The position numbers and the translations under genes are program-made. A DNA stretch of 19,923 nucleotides from JBKPNZ01 sp046732895 (lineage in GTDB: Bacteria; Actinomycetota; Thermoleophilia; Solirubrobacterales; 70-9): positions 1 to 19,923 of the forward strand of contig JBKPNZ010000016.1 in NCBI GenBank assembly GCA_046732895.1. Direction: 5' to 3'. Every line of letters starts with the position of its first letter. Within the stretch, counting starts at the first letter, position 1. This document shows positions 1 through 6,320 of this stretch, in pieces. Below the pieces are notes generated by a model. The model saw only the letters and a program-made list of their open reading frames with translations, made no database searches and was not told the origin of the DNA.

Positions 1-30
1 GGCTCCGAGTCTGCGGAGGAGCCCGCTTAG
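1..30 (+). CDS. possible 3' end of a rightward gene, cut by the window edge
   Basis: Reading from base 1 in frame 1 gives the residues GSESAEEPA and then a TAG stop at 28-30. A short, acidic, Ala/Glu/Pro-rich tail is typical of protein C-termini in high-GC actinobacteria, and the stop faces the mogA stop at 51-53 across a 20-base gap, as expected for convergent neighbours. Ten codons are too few to name a family, and the open frame could be chance in GC-rich DNA. Confidence 0.3.
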   Translation, partial: GSESAEEPA

Positions 31-50
31 ACGGCCCCCGTCGAGTCCGC

Positions 51-536
51 TCAGGCGTGCGGGTCGCTTTCGCCGGTCAGCAGCCGCAGGCCGTGCGGCA
101 GGGCGTCCGCGAGCGCGTCGGCCGTCTGCGCGATCGCCTTCGGGCTCCCGGGAAAGTTCACGATGAGCGTCGTTCCGCGGATGCCCGCCACCCCGCGCGA
201 GAGCATCCAGTGCGGGGTGTGCTCCCGCGATGCCGCCCTGATCGCCTCGGCGATGCCCGGGGCATCGCGATCGCACACCTCGGCGGTGGCCTCCGGCGTG
301 ACGTCGTCCGGTGCGAACCCGGTACCGCCGGTGGTCACGATCAGCGCGCACCGGGCGGTGTCCGCCCAGTGGCGCAGCCGCGATGCGATCACGTCAGCGT
401 CGTCGGCGACCACCTCCGTGCCCGCCAGGTCGAGGCCGAGCCCGCCGAGCCAGTCCTCGAGCAGCGGACCGCTCTCATCGCGGGGCTCGGCGTCCGCAGC
501 GCGCGAGCTCGAGATCGTCAGGACGGCGGCTCTCAC
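51..536 (-). CDS. mogA: MogA/MoaB-family molybdopterin adenylyltransferase
   Basis: The 161-residue product has the single MoCF-binding fold of MogA/MoaB, which adenylylates molybdopterin with ATP so that MoeA can insert molybdate. Visible signatures are an N-terminal strand followed by a D-x-S-G-P loop (residues 20-24), the nucleotide/MPT loop TTGGTG at 68-73 followed by a D-D-V-T-P-E-A segment, and a late N-F-P-G-S-P-K-A loop. Its length fits MoaB/MogA (about 160-190 residues). The start is GTG at 536. It overlaps the moaC stop in a GTGA tetranucleotide (533-536), which points to translational coupling in a moaC-mogA operon. MogA and MoaB cannot be told apart from sequence alone; adenylyltransferase function is inferred from family membership and context. 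Confidence 0.88.
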   Translation of the reverse strand: MRAAVLTISSSRAADAEPRDESGPLLEDWLGGLGLDLAGTEVVADDADVIASRLRHWADTARCALIVTTGGTGFAPDDVTPEATAEVCDRDAPGIAEAIRAASREHTPHWMLSRGVAGIRGTTLIVNFPGSPKAIAQTADALADALPHGLRLLTGESDPHA

Positions 537-1012
537 CGATGCCAGTCGCCGCTCGCGCCGCCGGACTTCTCGACCAGCTCGACCCGCTCGATCGTGACTC
601 CACGCTCGATGCCCTTGACCATGTCGTAGACCGTGAGCGCCGCCGCCGAGCAGGCGACGAGCGCCTCCATCTCGACGCCGGTCCGATCGGTGGTTCGCGC
701 CTCGGCGGTCAGCTCCACCGTCCCGGCCGCCTCGTCGACCGAGGCCTCGACGTCCACGAACGAGAGTGGGATCTGATGGGCGAGCGGGATCAGCTCATCG
801 GTGCGCTTGGCCGCCTGGATGCCGGCGATCCTGGCGGTTCCGAGCACGTCCCCCTTCGGAGCGTCTCCGGCGGCGACGGCGGCCGCGGTGGCCGCTGACA
901 TGCTGACGGTGGCACGCGCCAGTGCGCGCCTTGCGCTCGGCGTCTTCCCACTGACGTCCACCATGCGGGCACGCCCGGCCTCGTTGAGATGGGTGAGGGG
1001 CGGCTCGGGCAC
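533..1012 (-). CDS. moaC: MoaC, cyclic pyranopterin monophosphate synthase
   Basis: MoaC converts 3',8-cyclo-7,8-dihydro-GTP made by MoaA into cyclic pyranopterin monophosphate, the first stable cofactor intermediate. The product (159 residues from GTG 1012) shows the family landmarks L-T-H-x-N near the N-terminus, MVDVSGK, K-G-D-V with A-R-I-A-G-I-Q-A-A-K, LIPLAHQIPLS, and T-G-V-E-M-E-A-L, ending K-S-G-G-x-S-G-D. The longer open frame to 1333 is rejected because its extra N-terminus has no MoaC similarity and lies antisense to moaD. ATG 964 would drop the conserved LTHLN segment, so GTG 1012 is preferred. Only 19 bases separate this start from the divergent moaD-moaE start. The stop overlaps the mogA start. 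Confidence 0.9.
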   Translation of the reverse strand: MPEPPLTHLNEAGRARMVDVSGKTPSARRALARATVSMSAATAAAVAAGDAPKGDVLGTARIAGIQAAKRTDELIPLAHQIPLSFVDVEASVDEAAGTVELTAEARTTDRTGVEMEALVACSAAALTVYDMVKGIERGVTIERVELVEKSGGASGDWHR

Positions 1013-1017
1013 CGGGC

Positions 1018-1023
1018 TAGCAT
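1018..1023 (+). promoter_or_regulatory. candidate -10 box for the moaD-moaE gene
   Basis: TAGCAT fits the TANNNT -10 pattern and ends 8 bases before the ATG at 1032. No Shine-Dalgarno sequence separates it from the start, so a leaderless or near-leaderless transcript is likely if the box is real. No -35 match is evident. It lies in the 19-base gap to divergent moaC. Confidence 0.3.
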
Positions 1024-1031
1024 AGGTCGCG

Positions 1032-1709
1032 ATGCGCGTGAGGGTGAGGCTGTTCGCGGTCCTGCGCGAGCGGGCCGGGCGGGCGGAGGTCGACCTCGAC
1101 CTTCCCGATGGCGCGGTCGCCGGCGATGCGCTGGCCGCCCTGGCTGGAGAAGGCGACCTTGGCGAGCTGGCGACGGACATGCCCGTGGGGTTCGCCGTCA
1201 ACCGCGAGTACGGAGACCGCAACGCTCCCCTCGCCGATGGGGACGAGCTGGCCCTGATCCCGCCCGTGAGCGGCGGCGCCCCGGGGCCGCACGCCCGGGT
1301 TACGGGCGAGGATCTGGACTCCGCGCACGTCACCGGCCTCGTGCAGAGCCCCGGTGCCGGCGCGGTCGTGACCTTCTCCGGGACGACGAGAGACGTGCCG
1401 AGGCTCGAATACGAGGCCTATGCGGAGATGGCCGAGGAGCGGATGCGCTCGATCCTGGCCGATGCGATCGAGCGCCACGGCCTCGAGGGGGCGGCCGCGG
1501 AGCACCGCATCGGCTCCGTTCCCCTGGGCGAGCCAAGCGTCGTCGTCGCGGTCGCGGCCGCCCACCGCCAGGAGGCGTTTGCAGCGGCGCGTGAGGTGAT
1601 CGACCGCATCAAGGCCGAGGTGCCCATCTGGAAGCGCGAGGTCGCCGGCGACGCAGGCGAGGAGCGGGCCGCGTGGGTCAGCGGGACGTTGCCGCCGGGC
1701 TCGAGCTGA
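1032..1709 (+). CDS. MoaD-MoaE fusion, molybdopterin synthase (MoaX type)
   Basis: This 225-residue protein joins both subunits of molybdopterin synthase, which inserts two sulfurs into cyclic pyranopterin monophosphate. Residues 1-82 form a ubiquitin-like MoaD domain ending in P-P-V-S-G-G, with the diglycine at 81-82. Residues about 95-225 are MoaE: F-S-G-T-T-R-D, E-Y-E-A-Y, H-R-I-G and K-A-E-V-P-I-W-K-R-E, which contains the two lysines expected at the active site. A free MoaD C-terminal glycine is needed for thiocarboxylation. M. tuberculosis MoaX, the same kind of fusion, is known to be cleaved after its MoaD glycine, so proteolytic release is inferred here. The 3' end overlaps the convergent moeA end by 32 bases. 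Confidence 0.9.
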   Translation: MRVRVRLFAVLRERAGRAEVDLDLPDGAVAGDALAALAGEGDLGELATDMPVGFAVNREYGDRNAPLADGDELALIPPVSGGAPGPHARVTGEDLDSAHVTGLVQSPGAGAVVTFSGTTRDVPRLEYEAYAEMAEERMRSILADAIERHGLEGAAAEHRIGSVPLGEPSVVVAVAAAHRQEAFAAAREVIDRIKAEVPIWKREVAGDAGEERAAWVSGTLPPGSS

Positions 1710-2982
1710 GCGGAACCACCTCGACCACGGTGCCGCGCTCGACGTTCCCATGCTCGGCAGGGATCATCGCCAGACCGTCGGCGCCCAGCATCGACGTCAG
1801 CACATGGGAGCCCTGGGGCCCCGTCGGGATAGCGTGCCAGCCGTCATCTGCAAGCTCGAGCGAGCACCGCACGGCGTGCAGGCGCCCGGGGGCCTTGGCG
1901 TAGGGCTCGTCCATCACGGCCTGGATCGGGTCGCGGGGAGCGTCGCCGGTCATCACCTCGATCGCCCGCGCGACCAGGAGCTCGAACGTGACCATGGCCG
2001 AGACGGGGTTGCCCGGCAGGCCGAAGACGAGCGGGGCACCGTCCGGACCCGTGCCAAACCAGGTGGGACGGCCCGGCCGCAGCGCGATCCCCCAGAAGCG
2101 CTGCTCGATCCCGAGCTCGGCGAGGGCGGCCTTGACGTGGTCGTGCGCGCCGACCGACACGCCCCCGCAGATCACGAGCAGATCCGCCGTCAGGCCGCGA
2201 GCGAGGGCAGCCCTCGTCGCCCCGGCCTCGTCCCCCACCGTCTCCGCAAGCAGGACCTCGCAGCCCGCGGCGCGGGCCTGCGCCGGGACCGCGAACGAGT
2301 TGGAGTTGCGGATCGCTCCAGGGCGCAGCGGCTCGCCCGGAGGCACGAGCTCGTCGCCGGTGGTCACGATCGCCACGCGGGGTCGCCGGGTGCAGCGAAC
2401 GTCGGCGGCGCCGACGGATGCGATCACGCCGAGCTCCGCCGGACCGAGCCTCGTTCCGGGCCCGACCACCGTCTGGCCCGCTCGGATGTCCTCACCCGCA
2501 CGCCGGATCTCGGCGCCGCCGGCCACCGGCGCCGTGATCGCCACGACACCGTCCTCGACGCTCACGTCCTCCAGGCGGATGACCGCGTCGGCGCCGCTGG
2601 GGAGGACGGCCCCCGTCGAGATCGCGATCGCCTCGCCGGGACCCACCTCGACCAGTGCCGGAGCACCGGCGCGAGACTCGCCGACGAGGCGCAGCCTGAC
2701 CGGGCTCCCGTCTTCCGCGCCCGTCGTATCGGCGGCGCGGAGCGCGTAGCCGTCCATCGCCGAGTTGTCGAACGGCGGAACGTCGTCACCGCTCGCAACG
2801 GGCTCAGCGAGGACCCGCCCCAGCGCGTCTGCGAGCGGAACCGCCTCGGCGGGCAGCGGACGCGCCGCCTCGTTGACGGCGGCGACGGCGTCGGCGAGTG
2901 ACAGCAGGGGGCGACGCGGTGGCGGGCCTATAGTCGCTGACCTCCGCGGTGACGACGTCGAGTCCACATCCCCGCGAATCAT
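1678..2982 (-). CDS. moeA: MoeA, molybdopterin molybdenumtransferase
   Basis: MoeA uses adenylylated molybdopterin from MogA and inserts molybdate to give Moco. The 434-residue product is normal in length and shows the MoeA motifs in order: P-x-F-D-N-S-A-M-D-G-Y-A-L (about 70-81), the central I-S-T-G-A segment, V-T-T-G-D-E-L-V-P-P-G, G-G-V-S-V-G-x-x-D, and G-L-P-G-N-P-V-S-A-M before the C-terminal beta-barrel. ATG 2982 is the only standard start upstream of the conserved core. It lies inside the mobA N-terminal coding region on the other strand, a 34-base head-to-head overlap. The 3' end overlaps moaD-moaE by 32 bases, so both ends of the gene are antisense to neighbours. Confidence 0.92.
   Translation of the reverse strand: MIRGDVDSTSSPRRSATIGPPPRRPLLSLADAVAAVNEAARPLPAEAVPLADALGRVLAEPVASGDDVPPFDNSAMDGYALRAADTTGAEDGSPVRLRLVGESRAGAPALVEVGPGEAIAISTGAVLPSGADAVIRLEDVSVEDGVVAITAPVAGGAEIRRAGEDIRAGQTVVGPGTRLGPAELGVIASVGAADVRCTRRPRVAIVTTGDELVPPGEPLRPGAIRNSNSFAVPAQARAAGCEVLLAETVGDEAGATRAALARGLTADLLVICGGVSVGAHDHVKAALAELGIEQRFWGIALRPGRPTWFGTGPDGAPLVFGLPGNPVSAMVTFELLVARAIEVMTGDAPRDPIQAVMDEPYAKAPGRLHAVRCSLELADDGWHAIPTGPQGSHVLTSMLGADGLAMIPAEHGNVERGTVVEVVPLSSSPAATSR
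2929..2934 (+). promoter_or_regulatory. candidate -10 box for mobA
   Basis: TATAGT matches the TATAAT consensus at five of six positions and ends 14 bases before the mobA GTG at 2949, predicting a leader of about 8 bases. It lies inside the moeA coding region on the opposite strand, and no -35 is recognisable. Confidence 0.3.
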
Positions 2983-3578
2983 CGTCGCTTCCCGCCCGCG
3001 GATGCGTGCTCGCCGGTGGGTCAGGGCGGCGCCTCGGCGGTGCCAAGGCCGTAACCCCGCTCGGCGGGCGCCCGCTCCTCGGCTATCCGGTGGACGCCCT
3101 GAGGTCGGCTGGGCTGGATCCCGTCGTCGTGGCGAAGCCGACGACGGATCTGCCAGAACTCGGTGTACGCGTCCTGCGGGACGAGGCGACGGTGGAGCAT
3201 CCGGCGGCGGGGATCGCGGTCGCCCTTCGCGAGCTCGACTCCCCGATCCTGGTGTGCGCGTGCGACATGCCGTTCGTTCTCCCCGATCTGGCCCGGTTCA
3301 TCGCGTCGATCGACGCGCCGCTGGTGGTGCCCATGGCCGGCGGGCGCATCCAGCCGCTATTCGCGCGGTATTCGACCTCGCTGCTCATCCCGCTCGAATG
3401 GGCGCTGGCCGCGGAGCGCTCGCTGACCGCGCTGGTGGAGGGGCTCGACCCCAGGATCGTCGGTGAGGAGGATCTCCGGCGCTTCGGCGATCCGGCACGC
3501 CTGCTCATGAACGTCAACACGCCTGAGGAGCTCGCCGCCGCCGAGCGAGCCGTCGCCGCCCCCAGAGCTACTCCGTGA
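2949..3578 (+). CDS. mobA: MobA-like molybdenum cofactor guanylyltransferase
   Basis: MobA transfers GMP from GTP to Mo-molybdopterin, giving the MGD cofactor that the DMSO-reductase family, including formate dehydrogenase, requires. The 209-residue protein has the nucleotidyltransferase signature L-A-G-G-S-G-R-R-L-G-G-A-K near residue 21, followed by G-x-P-L-L, and a metal-binding C-D-M-P segment near residue 107. Its length suits MobA (about 190-210). GTG 2949 is used. GTG 3006 would start directly at the nucleotide loop and lose its first beta strand. The gene diverges from moeA with overlapping 5' ends and converges on the DUF6457 gene with an 11-base overlap. A CTP-using MocA role cannot be excluded by sequence, but neighbouring formate dehydrogenase favours MGD synthesis. 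Confidence 0.85.
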   Translation: MTTSSPHPRESSSLPARGCVLAGGSGRRLGGAKAVTPLGGRPLLGYPVDALRSAGLDPVVVAKPTTDLPELGVRVLRDEATVEHPAAGIAVALRELDSPILVCACDMPFVLPDLARFIASIDAPLVVPMAGGRIQPLFARYSTSLLIPLEWALAAERSLTALVEGLDPRIVGEEDLRRFGDPARLLMNVNTPEELAAAERAVAAPRATP

Positions 3579-3777
3579 CCCGCCCCGCCGCCGCGCGCAG
3601 CTCGGGAACGGACGCCCCGCTCTTGCCCGCCAGGTAGCAGGCGAGCGGCGCGGCTATGCGCTCCGATGAGTGCGCCGCCTCGGCGGCGAGCTCGAGCAGC
3701 TCACCGACCTCCGCCTCGGTGGGGGCATCCACGCCGATCTCCTGCGCGAACGCCGCGATCCATTCGTCTGCCGTCAT
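3568..3777 (-). CDS. small DUF6457-like protein
   Basis: The 69-residue, mostly helical product starts M-T-A-D-E-W and contains L-L-E-L-A-A-E-A-A-H-S-S-E-R and a terminal A-P-L-A-C-Y-L-A-G-K segment. This pattern matches my recollection of the DUF6457 family, which occurs next to mobA in actinobacteria or fused to it; its biochemical role is unknown. ATG 3777 is chosen because it overlaps the transporter stop in an ATGA tetranucleotide and follows a strong AGGAGG. The 3' end overlaps the mobA stop region by 11 bases. A role in guanylylation or cofactor handover is only inferred from the location. Confidence 0.7.
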   Translation of the reverse strand: MTADEWIAAFAQEIGVDAPTEAEVGELLELAAEAAHSSERIAAPLACYLAGKSGASVPELRAAAGRVTE

Positions 3778-4988
3778 CCACCCTCCTCGCTCCTTGGACG
3801 CATCGCCCGGTCGCCCCGCAGCCATCCTCCCCGATCGCCGGCCAGGACGCGGGCCACGGCCGCCCGCCCGAGGACCGCGACGATCCCGGCGCCGAAGCCG
3901 ATCGCCAGATTCCCGGCGAGCAGGGTCACCGCTCCCACGAGCGCCGCGATCAGGCGATCGTCTGTGCGCTCGAGCCGAGCCGCGAGCATCCCGTGCTCGA
4001 TTGCGACGAACGCCAGCATTCCGGCCAGCGCGCCCGGCGCCAGCACGTGCAGGAGCGACGGGAGCGAGGTTCCGATCGCGACCCCGAGCACGACGTAGAT
4101 CCCGCCGGTCATCAGCGTCGCCGCTGCGGTCCGGGCACCGAGCCGGTAGTGAGCGGTCACCCCCCCGGCGCCGTGACAGACAGGCAGTCCGTGCACGAGC
4201 CCGGCCATGGCATTGGCTCCCGCGATCGAGGCTGCGAGTCGCCCCGGGCGCACGCGCCTGGCCCGCTTGCCGAAGTAGGTCCGCTCCGCGTCAGCGGTGG
4301 CGACGACCGAGTTGCCGAAGGTGAGTGGAATCTGCGCGATGACGAGCGTGGTGAGGGCGGTTGCAAACGCGGCATCGCCGGGGAGCCCAAGCGTCAGCCC
4401 GTCAGGCCCGAGCGTGATCCCGCTCGGGAATCCCCCGACGATCAACCCCACGGCCGCCCCGGCTCCAAGGACGAGCAGCGTGCCCGGCACGCGGCGGTCG
4501 CGGAGCACGAACAGCACGGCGCACGCAATGGCAGCCAGGGCGATCGACGCCGACGGGTCGATCGCGGGCAGGCCGCTCCAGTTTCCCTTCGCCGCCAGCT
4601 CGATCGCCGCCTTGGCCAAGAGCAACGCCACGGCGGCCTGGATCCCGCGGATCAGGACCAGCGGAAACCGCTTGGCGAGCCAGTCCGCGGCCCCGGTCAC
4701 TGCGAGCACGGCCATCGCAGCCGACATCTCCAGGGCGCCGGCGGCCAGCACGTTGGCGCTCAGGCCCAGCGCGATCGCCGCCGCGGCGAAGGCCTTGAGC
4801 GGCTGCACCGGGATCGGGACGCGGAAGGCGAGCGCTGTGGCCACGTAGACGAGGCCCGTTCCGGCGAAGACTGCTGTCGCTCCCAGCCCGTTGAGCGTCA
4901 CCATCGCGATCGCGATGGGAATGAAGAGGCCCGCGTCGCCGAGCCCGCCGGCCAGCTCGGACAGCCAGCTGCGCCGGAGGGCGAACAC
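3774..4988 (-). CDS. MOT1-type molybdate (sulfate-like) transporter
   Basis: The product (404 residues from GTG 4988) is a polytopic membrane protein with about ten hydrophobic segments. Signatures of the MOT1 branch of the sulfate-transporter superfamily are G-G-L-G-D-A-G (14-20), V-P-I-P-V-Q-P-L-K-A (57-66), Q-I-P-L-T-F-G-N-S (219-227), and P-V-C-H-G-A-G-G followed by Y-R-L-G-A-R-T (269-287). MOT1 proteins import molybdate at low concentration. The operon with moaA supports molybdate over sulfate as substrate. ATG 5072 would overlap moaA by 82 bases and add a poorly conserved basic tail; GTG 4988 falls three bases after the moaA stop and is preferred. The stop overlaps the DUF6457 start (ATGA). 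Confidence 0.8.
   Translation of the reverse strand: MFALRRSWLSELAGGLGDAGLFIPIAIAMVTLNGLGATAVFAGTGLVYVATALAFRVPIPVQPLKAFAAAAIALGLSANVLAAGALEMSAAMAVLAVTGAADWLAKRFPLVLIRGIQAAVALLLAKAAIELAAKGNWSGLPAIDPSASIALAAIACAVLFVLRDRRVPGTLLVLGAGAAVGLIVGGFPSGITLGPDGLTLGLPGDAAFATALTTLVIAQIPLTFGNSVVATADAERTYFGKRARRVRPGRLAASIAGANAMAGLVHGLPVCHGAGGVTAHYRLGARTAAATLMTGGIYVVLGVAIGTSLPSLLHVLAPGALAGMLAFVAIEHGMLAARLERTDDRLIAALVGAVTLLAGNLAIGFGAGIVAVLGRAAVARVLAGDRGGWLRGDRAMRPRSEEGG
3782..3787 (-). promoter_or_regulatory. ribosome binding site of the DUF6457 gene
   Basis: On the minus strand AGGAGG lies 4 bases before ATG 3777. It supports that start rather than the upstream in-frame start at 3825, which has no comparable site. 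Confidence 0.55.
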
Positions 4989-4990
4989 GC

Positions 4991-5986
4991 TCAGCCGCCG
5001 ATCGAGCTCATCGTGCGGGCCGGCTGCACGAACCCCCGCTCGCCGACGTGATGCTTCAACTCCTTCCGCCATACCGCCTCGCGCACGATCCGCTCGAGTT
5101 CGGCGTCGTCCGCGCCCTCGCGCATGGGATCCCGGAGGTCCGTCTCACGATGCGAGAAGAGGCACGTGCGCAGCTTGCCGTCGGCGGTCAGCCGGATGCG
5201 ATTGCAGTCCGCGCAGAAGGGCTCCGAGACGGGGTTGACGAACCCGATCTCGCCCTGCCCGTCGCGAAACCGGAAGACCCGTGCGGTGGCCGACGGCTCC
5301 CGTTCGAGCTCCTCGAGCGGTTCGATGCGTTCGATCAGTGCGCGCAACTCGTCCCCCGGGAGCACCTGGTCCTTGCTCCACGAGTGATCCGCGTCGAGCG
5401 GCATGAACTCGATGAAGCGAACCTGGAAGCCCGTGGTGCGGGCGAACCGGCAGAACCGCTCTGCCTCCTGTTCAGTGAACCCACGCAGGGCGACGGCGTT
5501 CACCTTGATGGGGCGCACCTCTGGATGGCGCGAGATGGCCTCGAGGCCGCGCAGGACCTGCGGGAGGGCATCGCGCCGCGTCAGCCTGAAGAAGCGATCG
5601 CGCGCGAGCGAGTCGATCGAGACGTTGATCCGGCGAAGACCGGCGGCGGCCAGTGCGTCCGCGTCGCGCTCGAGCAGGTAGCCGTTGGTCGTGACGGCAA
5701 GGTCGCGAAGGCCGGGGACTCGGGCGAGCATCCGGAGCAGCTTCGGGAACTCGCGACGCACCAGGGGCTCTCCGCCCGTGAGCCGCACGTCCTCGACCCC
5801 CATGGGCACGAGTAGCCGGACCAGCCGCTCGATCTCCTCGAAGCGAAGGATCTCGTCGCGATCGAGCCAGGGCAGCCCCTCTGCGGGCATGCAGTACTGA
5901 CAGCGGAAGTTGCAGCGATCAGTGACCGAGATCCTGAGATCCGCGATCCGCCGGCCGTGGCCGTCGCGGAGCGGTTCGCTATCCAT
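4991..5986 (-). CDS. moaA: MoaA, radical SAM GTP 3',8-cyclase
   Basis: MoaA starts Moco synthesis by turning GTP into 3',8-cyclo-7,8-dihydro-GTP. The 331-residue protein has the radical SAM cluster motif C-x3-C-x2-C at Cys25, Cys29 and Cys32, a G-G-E-P SAM-binding loop at 71-74, and the second cluster motif with Cys258, Cys261 and Cys275 (F-C-A-D-C-N-R-I-R ... R-T-C). It ends in the diglycine 330-331 that is essential for MoaA-family catalysis. The length is typical. ATG 5986 follows the small upstream gene after 9 bases, and the transporter begins 3 bases beyond the stop, so the four minus-strand genes from 6220 to 3568 look like one operon. All key residues are present. Confidence 0.95.
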   Translation of the reverse strand: MDSEPLRDGHGRRIADLRISVTDRCNFRCQYCMPAEGLPWLDRDEILRFEEIERLVRLLVPMGVEDVRLTGGEPLVRREFPKLLRMLARVPGLRDLAVTTNGYLLERDADALAAAGLRRINVSIDSLARDRFFRLTRRDALPQVLRGLEAISRHPEVRPIKVNAVALRGFTEQEAERFCRFARTTGFQVRFIEFMPLDADHSWSKDQVLPGDELRALIERIEPLEELEREPSATARVFRFRDGQGEIGFVNPVSEPFCADCNRIRLTADGKLRTCLFSHRETDLRDPMREGADDAELERIVREAVWRKELKHHVGERGFVQPARTMSSIGG

Positions 5987-5995
5987 GCCCCGAGG

Positions 5996-6220
5996 CTACT
6001 CGCTCGGGTTGCGCCGCCTGTAGCCCCACGGGTTCTCGCGGGGGGCGGCGCTGCCGTCGCTGCGCACGCCCGGCTCGGCGGGATGTGGCTCGATCAGGAG
6101 CTCCTCCGTGATCGGCTCCACCCCCGGATTCTCGAGCGGGCAGCGCCCCCGGCCATTCCCTGCCGGATCGACAAGGGGAACCGCGATGGGATCCGTCTCC
6201 TCTGTCTCCGTGAGATCCAT
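5996..6220 (-). CDS. small hypothetical protein at the head of the moaA operon
   Basis: I do not recognise this 74-residue protein. Its N-terminus is acidic (M-D-L-T-E-T-E-E-T-D), the middle carries a lone Cys in G-R-C-P-L-E-N-P, and the end is basic and aromatic (E-N-P-W-G-Y-R-R-R-N-P). There is no signal peptide or membrane segment. Third codon positions are almost all G or C, like the neighbouring genes, which argues for real coding. It starts at ATG 6220 after a weak GTGAG and stops 9 bases before moaA, so it would be the first gene of the moaA-MOT1-DUF6457 transcript. A leader peptide or a small partner protein are both possible. Confidence 0.5.
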   Translation of the reverse strand: MDLTETEETDPIAVPLVDPAGNGRGRCPLENPGVEPITEELLIEPHPAEPGVRSDGSAAPRENPWGYRRRNPSE

Positions 6221-6248
6221 CTCACAATTGCCCTACCCGGTGAGCGGT

Positions 6249-6276
6249 CGCACAAACTCCGCACAAACTCGGTTTG
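6249..6276. repeat. tandem 11-bp repeat with adjoining palindrome, candidate operator
   Basis: CGCACAAACTC occurs twice without a gap at 6249-6259 and 6260-6270, a period close to one helical turn. The second copy runs into an inverted repeat, CAAAC at 6264-6268 and GTTTG at 6272-6276, around TCG. It sits in the 100-base gap between the divergent starts of the moaA operon (6220) and fdhD (6321), where one bound regulator could control both. The regulator is unknown. Confidence 0.55.
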
Positions 6277-6308
6277 GACAGGCCGGATGACTGCATGGCC
6301 GCTCGTCG

Positions 6309-6314
6309 TACACT
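6309..6314 (+). promoter_or_regulatory. candidate -10 box for leaderless fdhD
   Basis: TACACT ends 6 bases before the fdhD GTG at 6321, which would put the transcription start on the first base of the start codon. No Shine-Dalgarno sequence is present, fitting a leaderless mRNA. No clear -35 is seen at standard spacing. Confidence 0.38.
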
Positions 6315-6320
6315 CGGGGC

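Noticed and set aside
1013..1333. Extension of moaC to 1333
   Set aside because: The extra 107 residues are Arg/Ser/Ala-rich shadow of moaD-moaE; MoaC homology starts at L-T-H-L-N after GTG 1012.
4989..5072. N-terminal extension of the MOT1 transporter to ATG 5072
   Set aside because: It would overlap the moaA 3' end by 82 bases and adds a basic stretch absent from the family; GTG 4988 lies just after the moaA stop.
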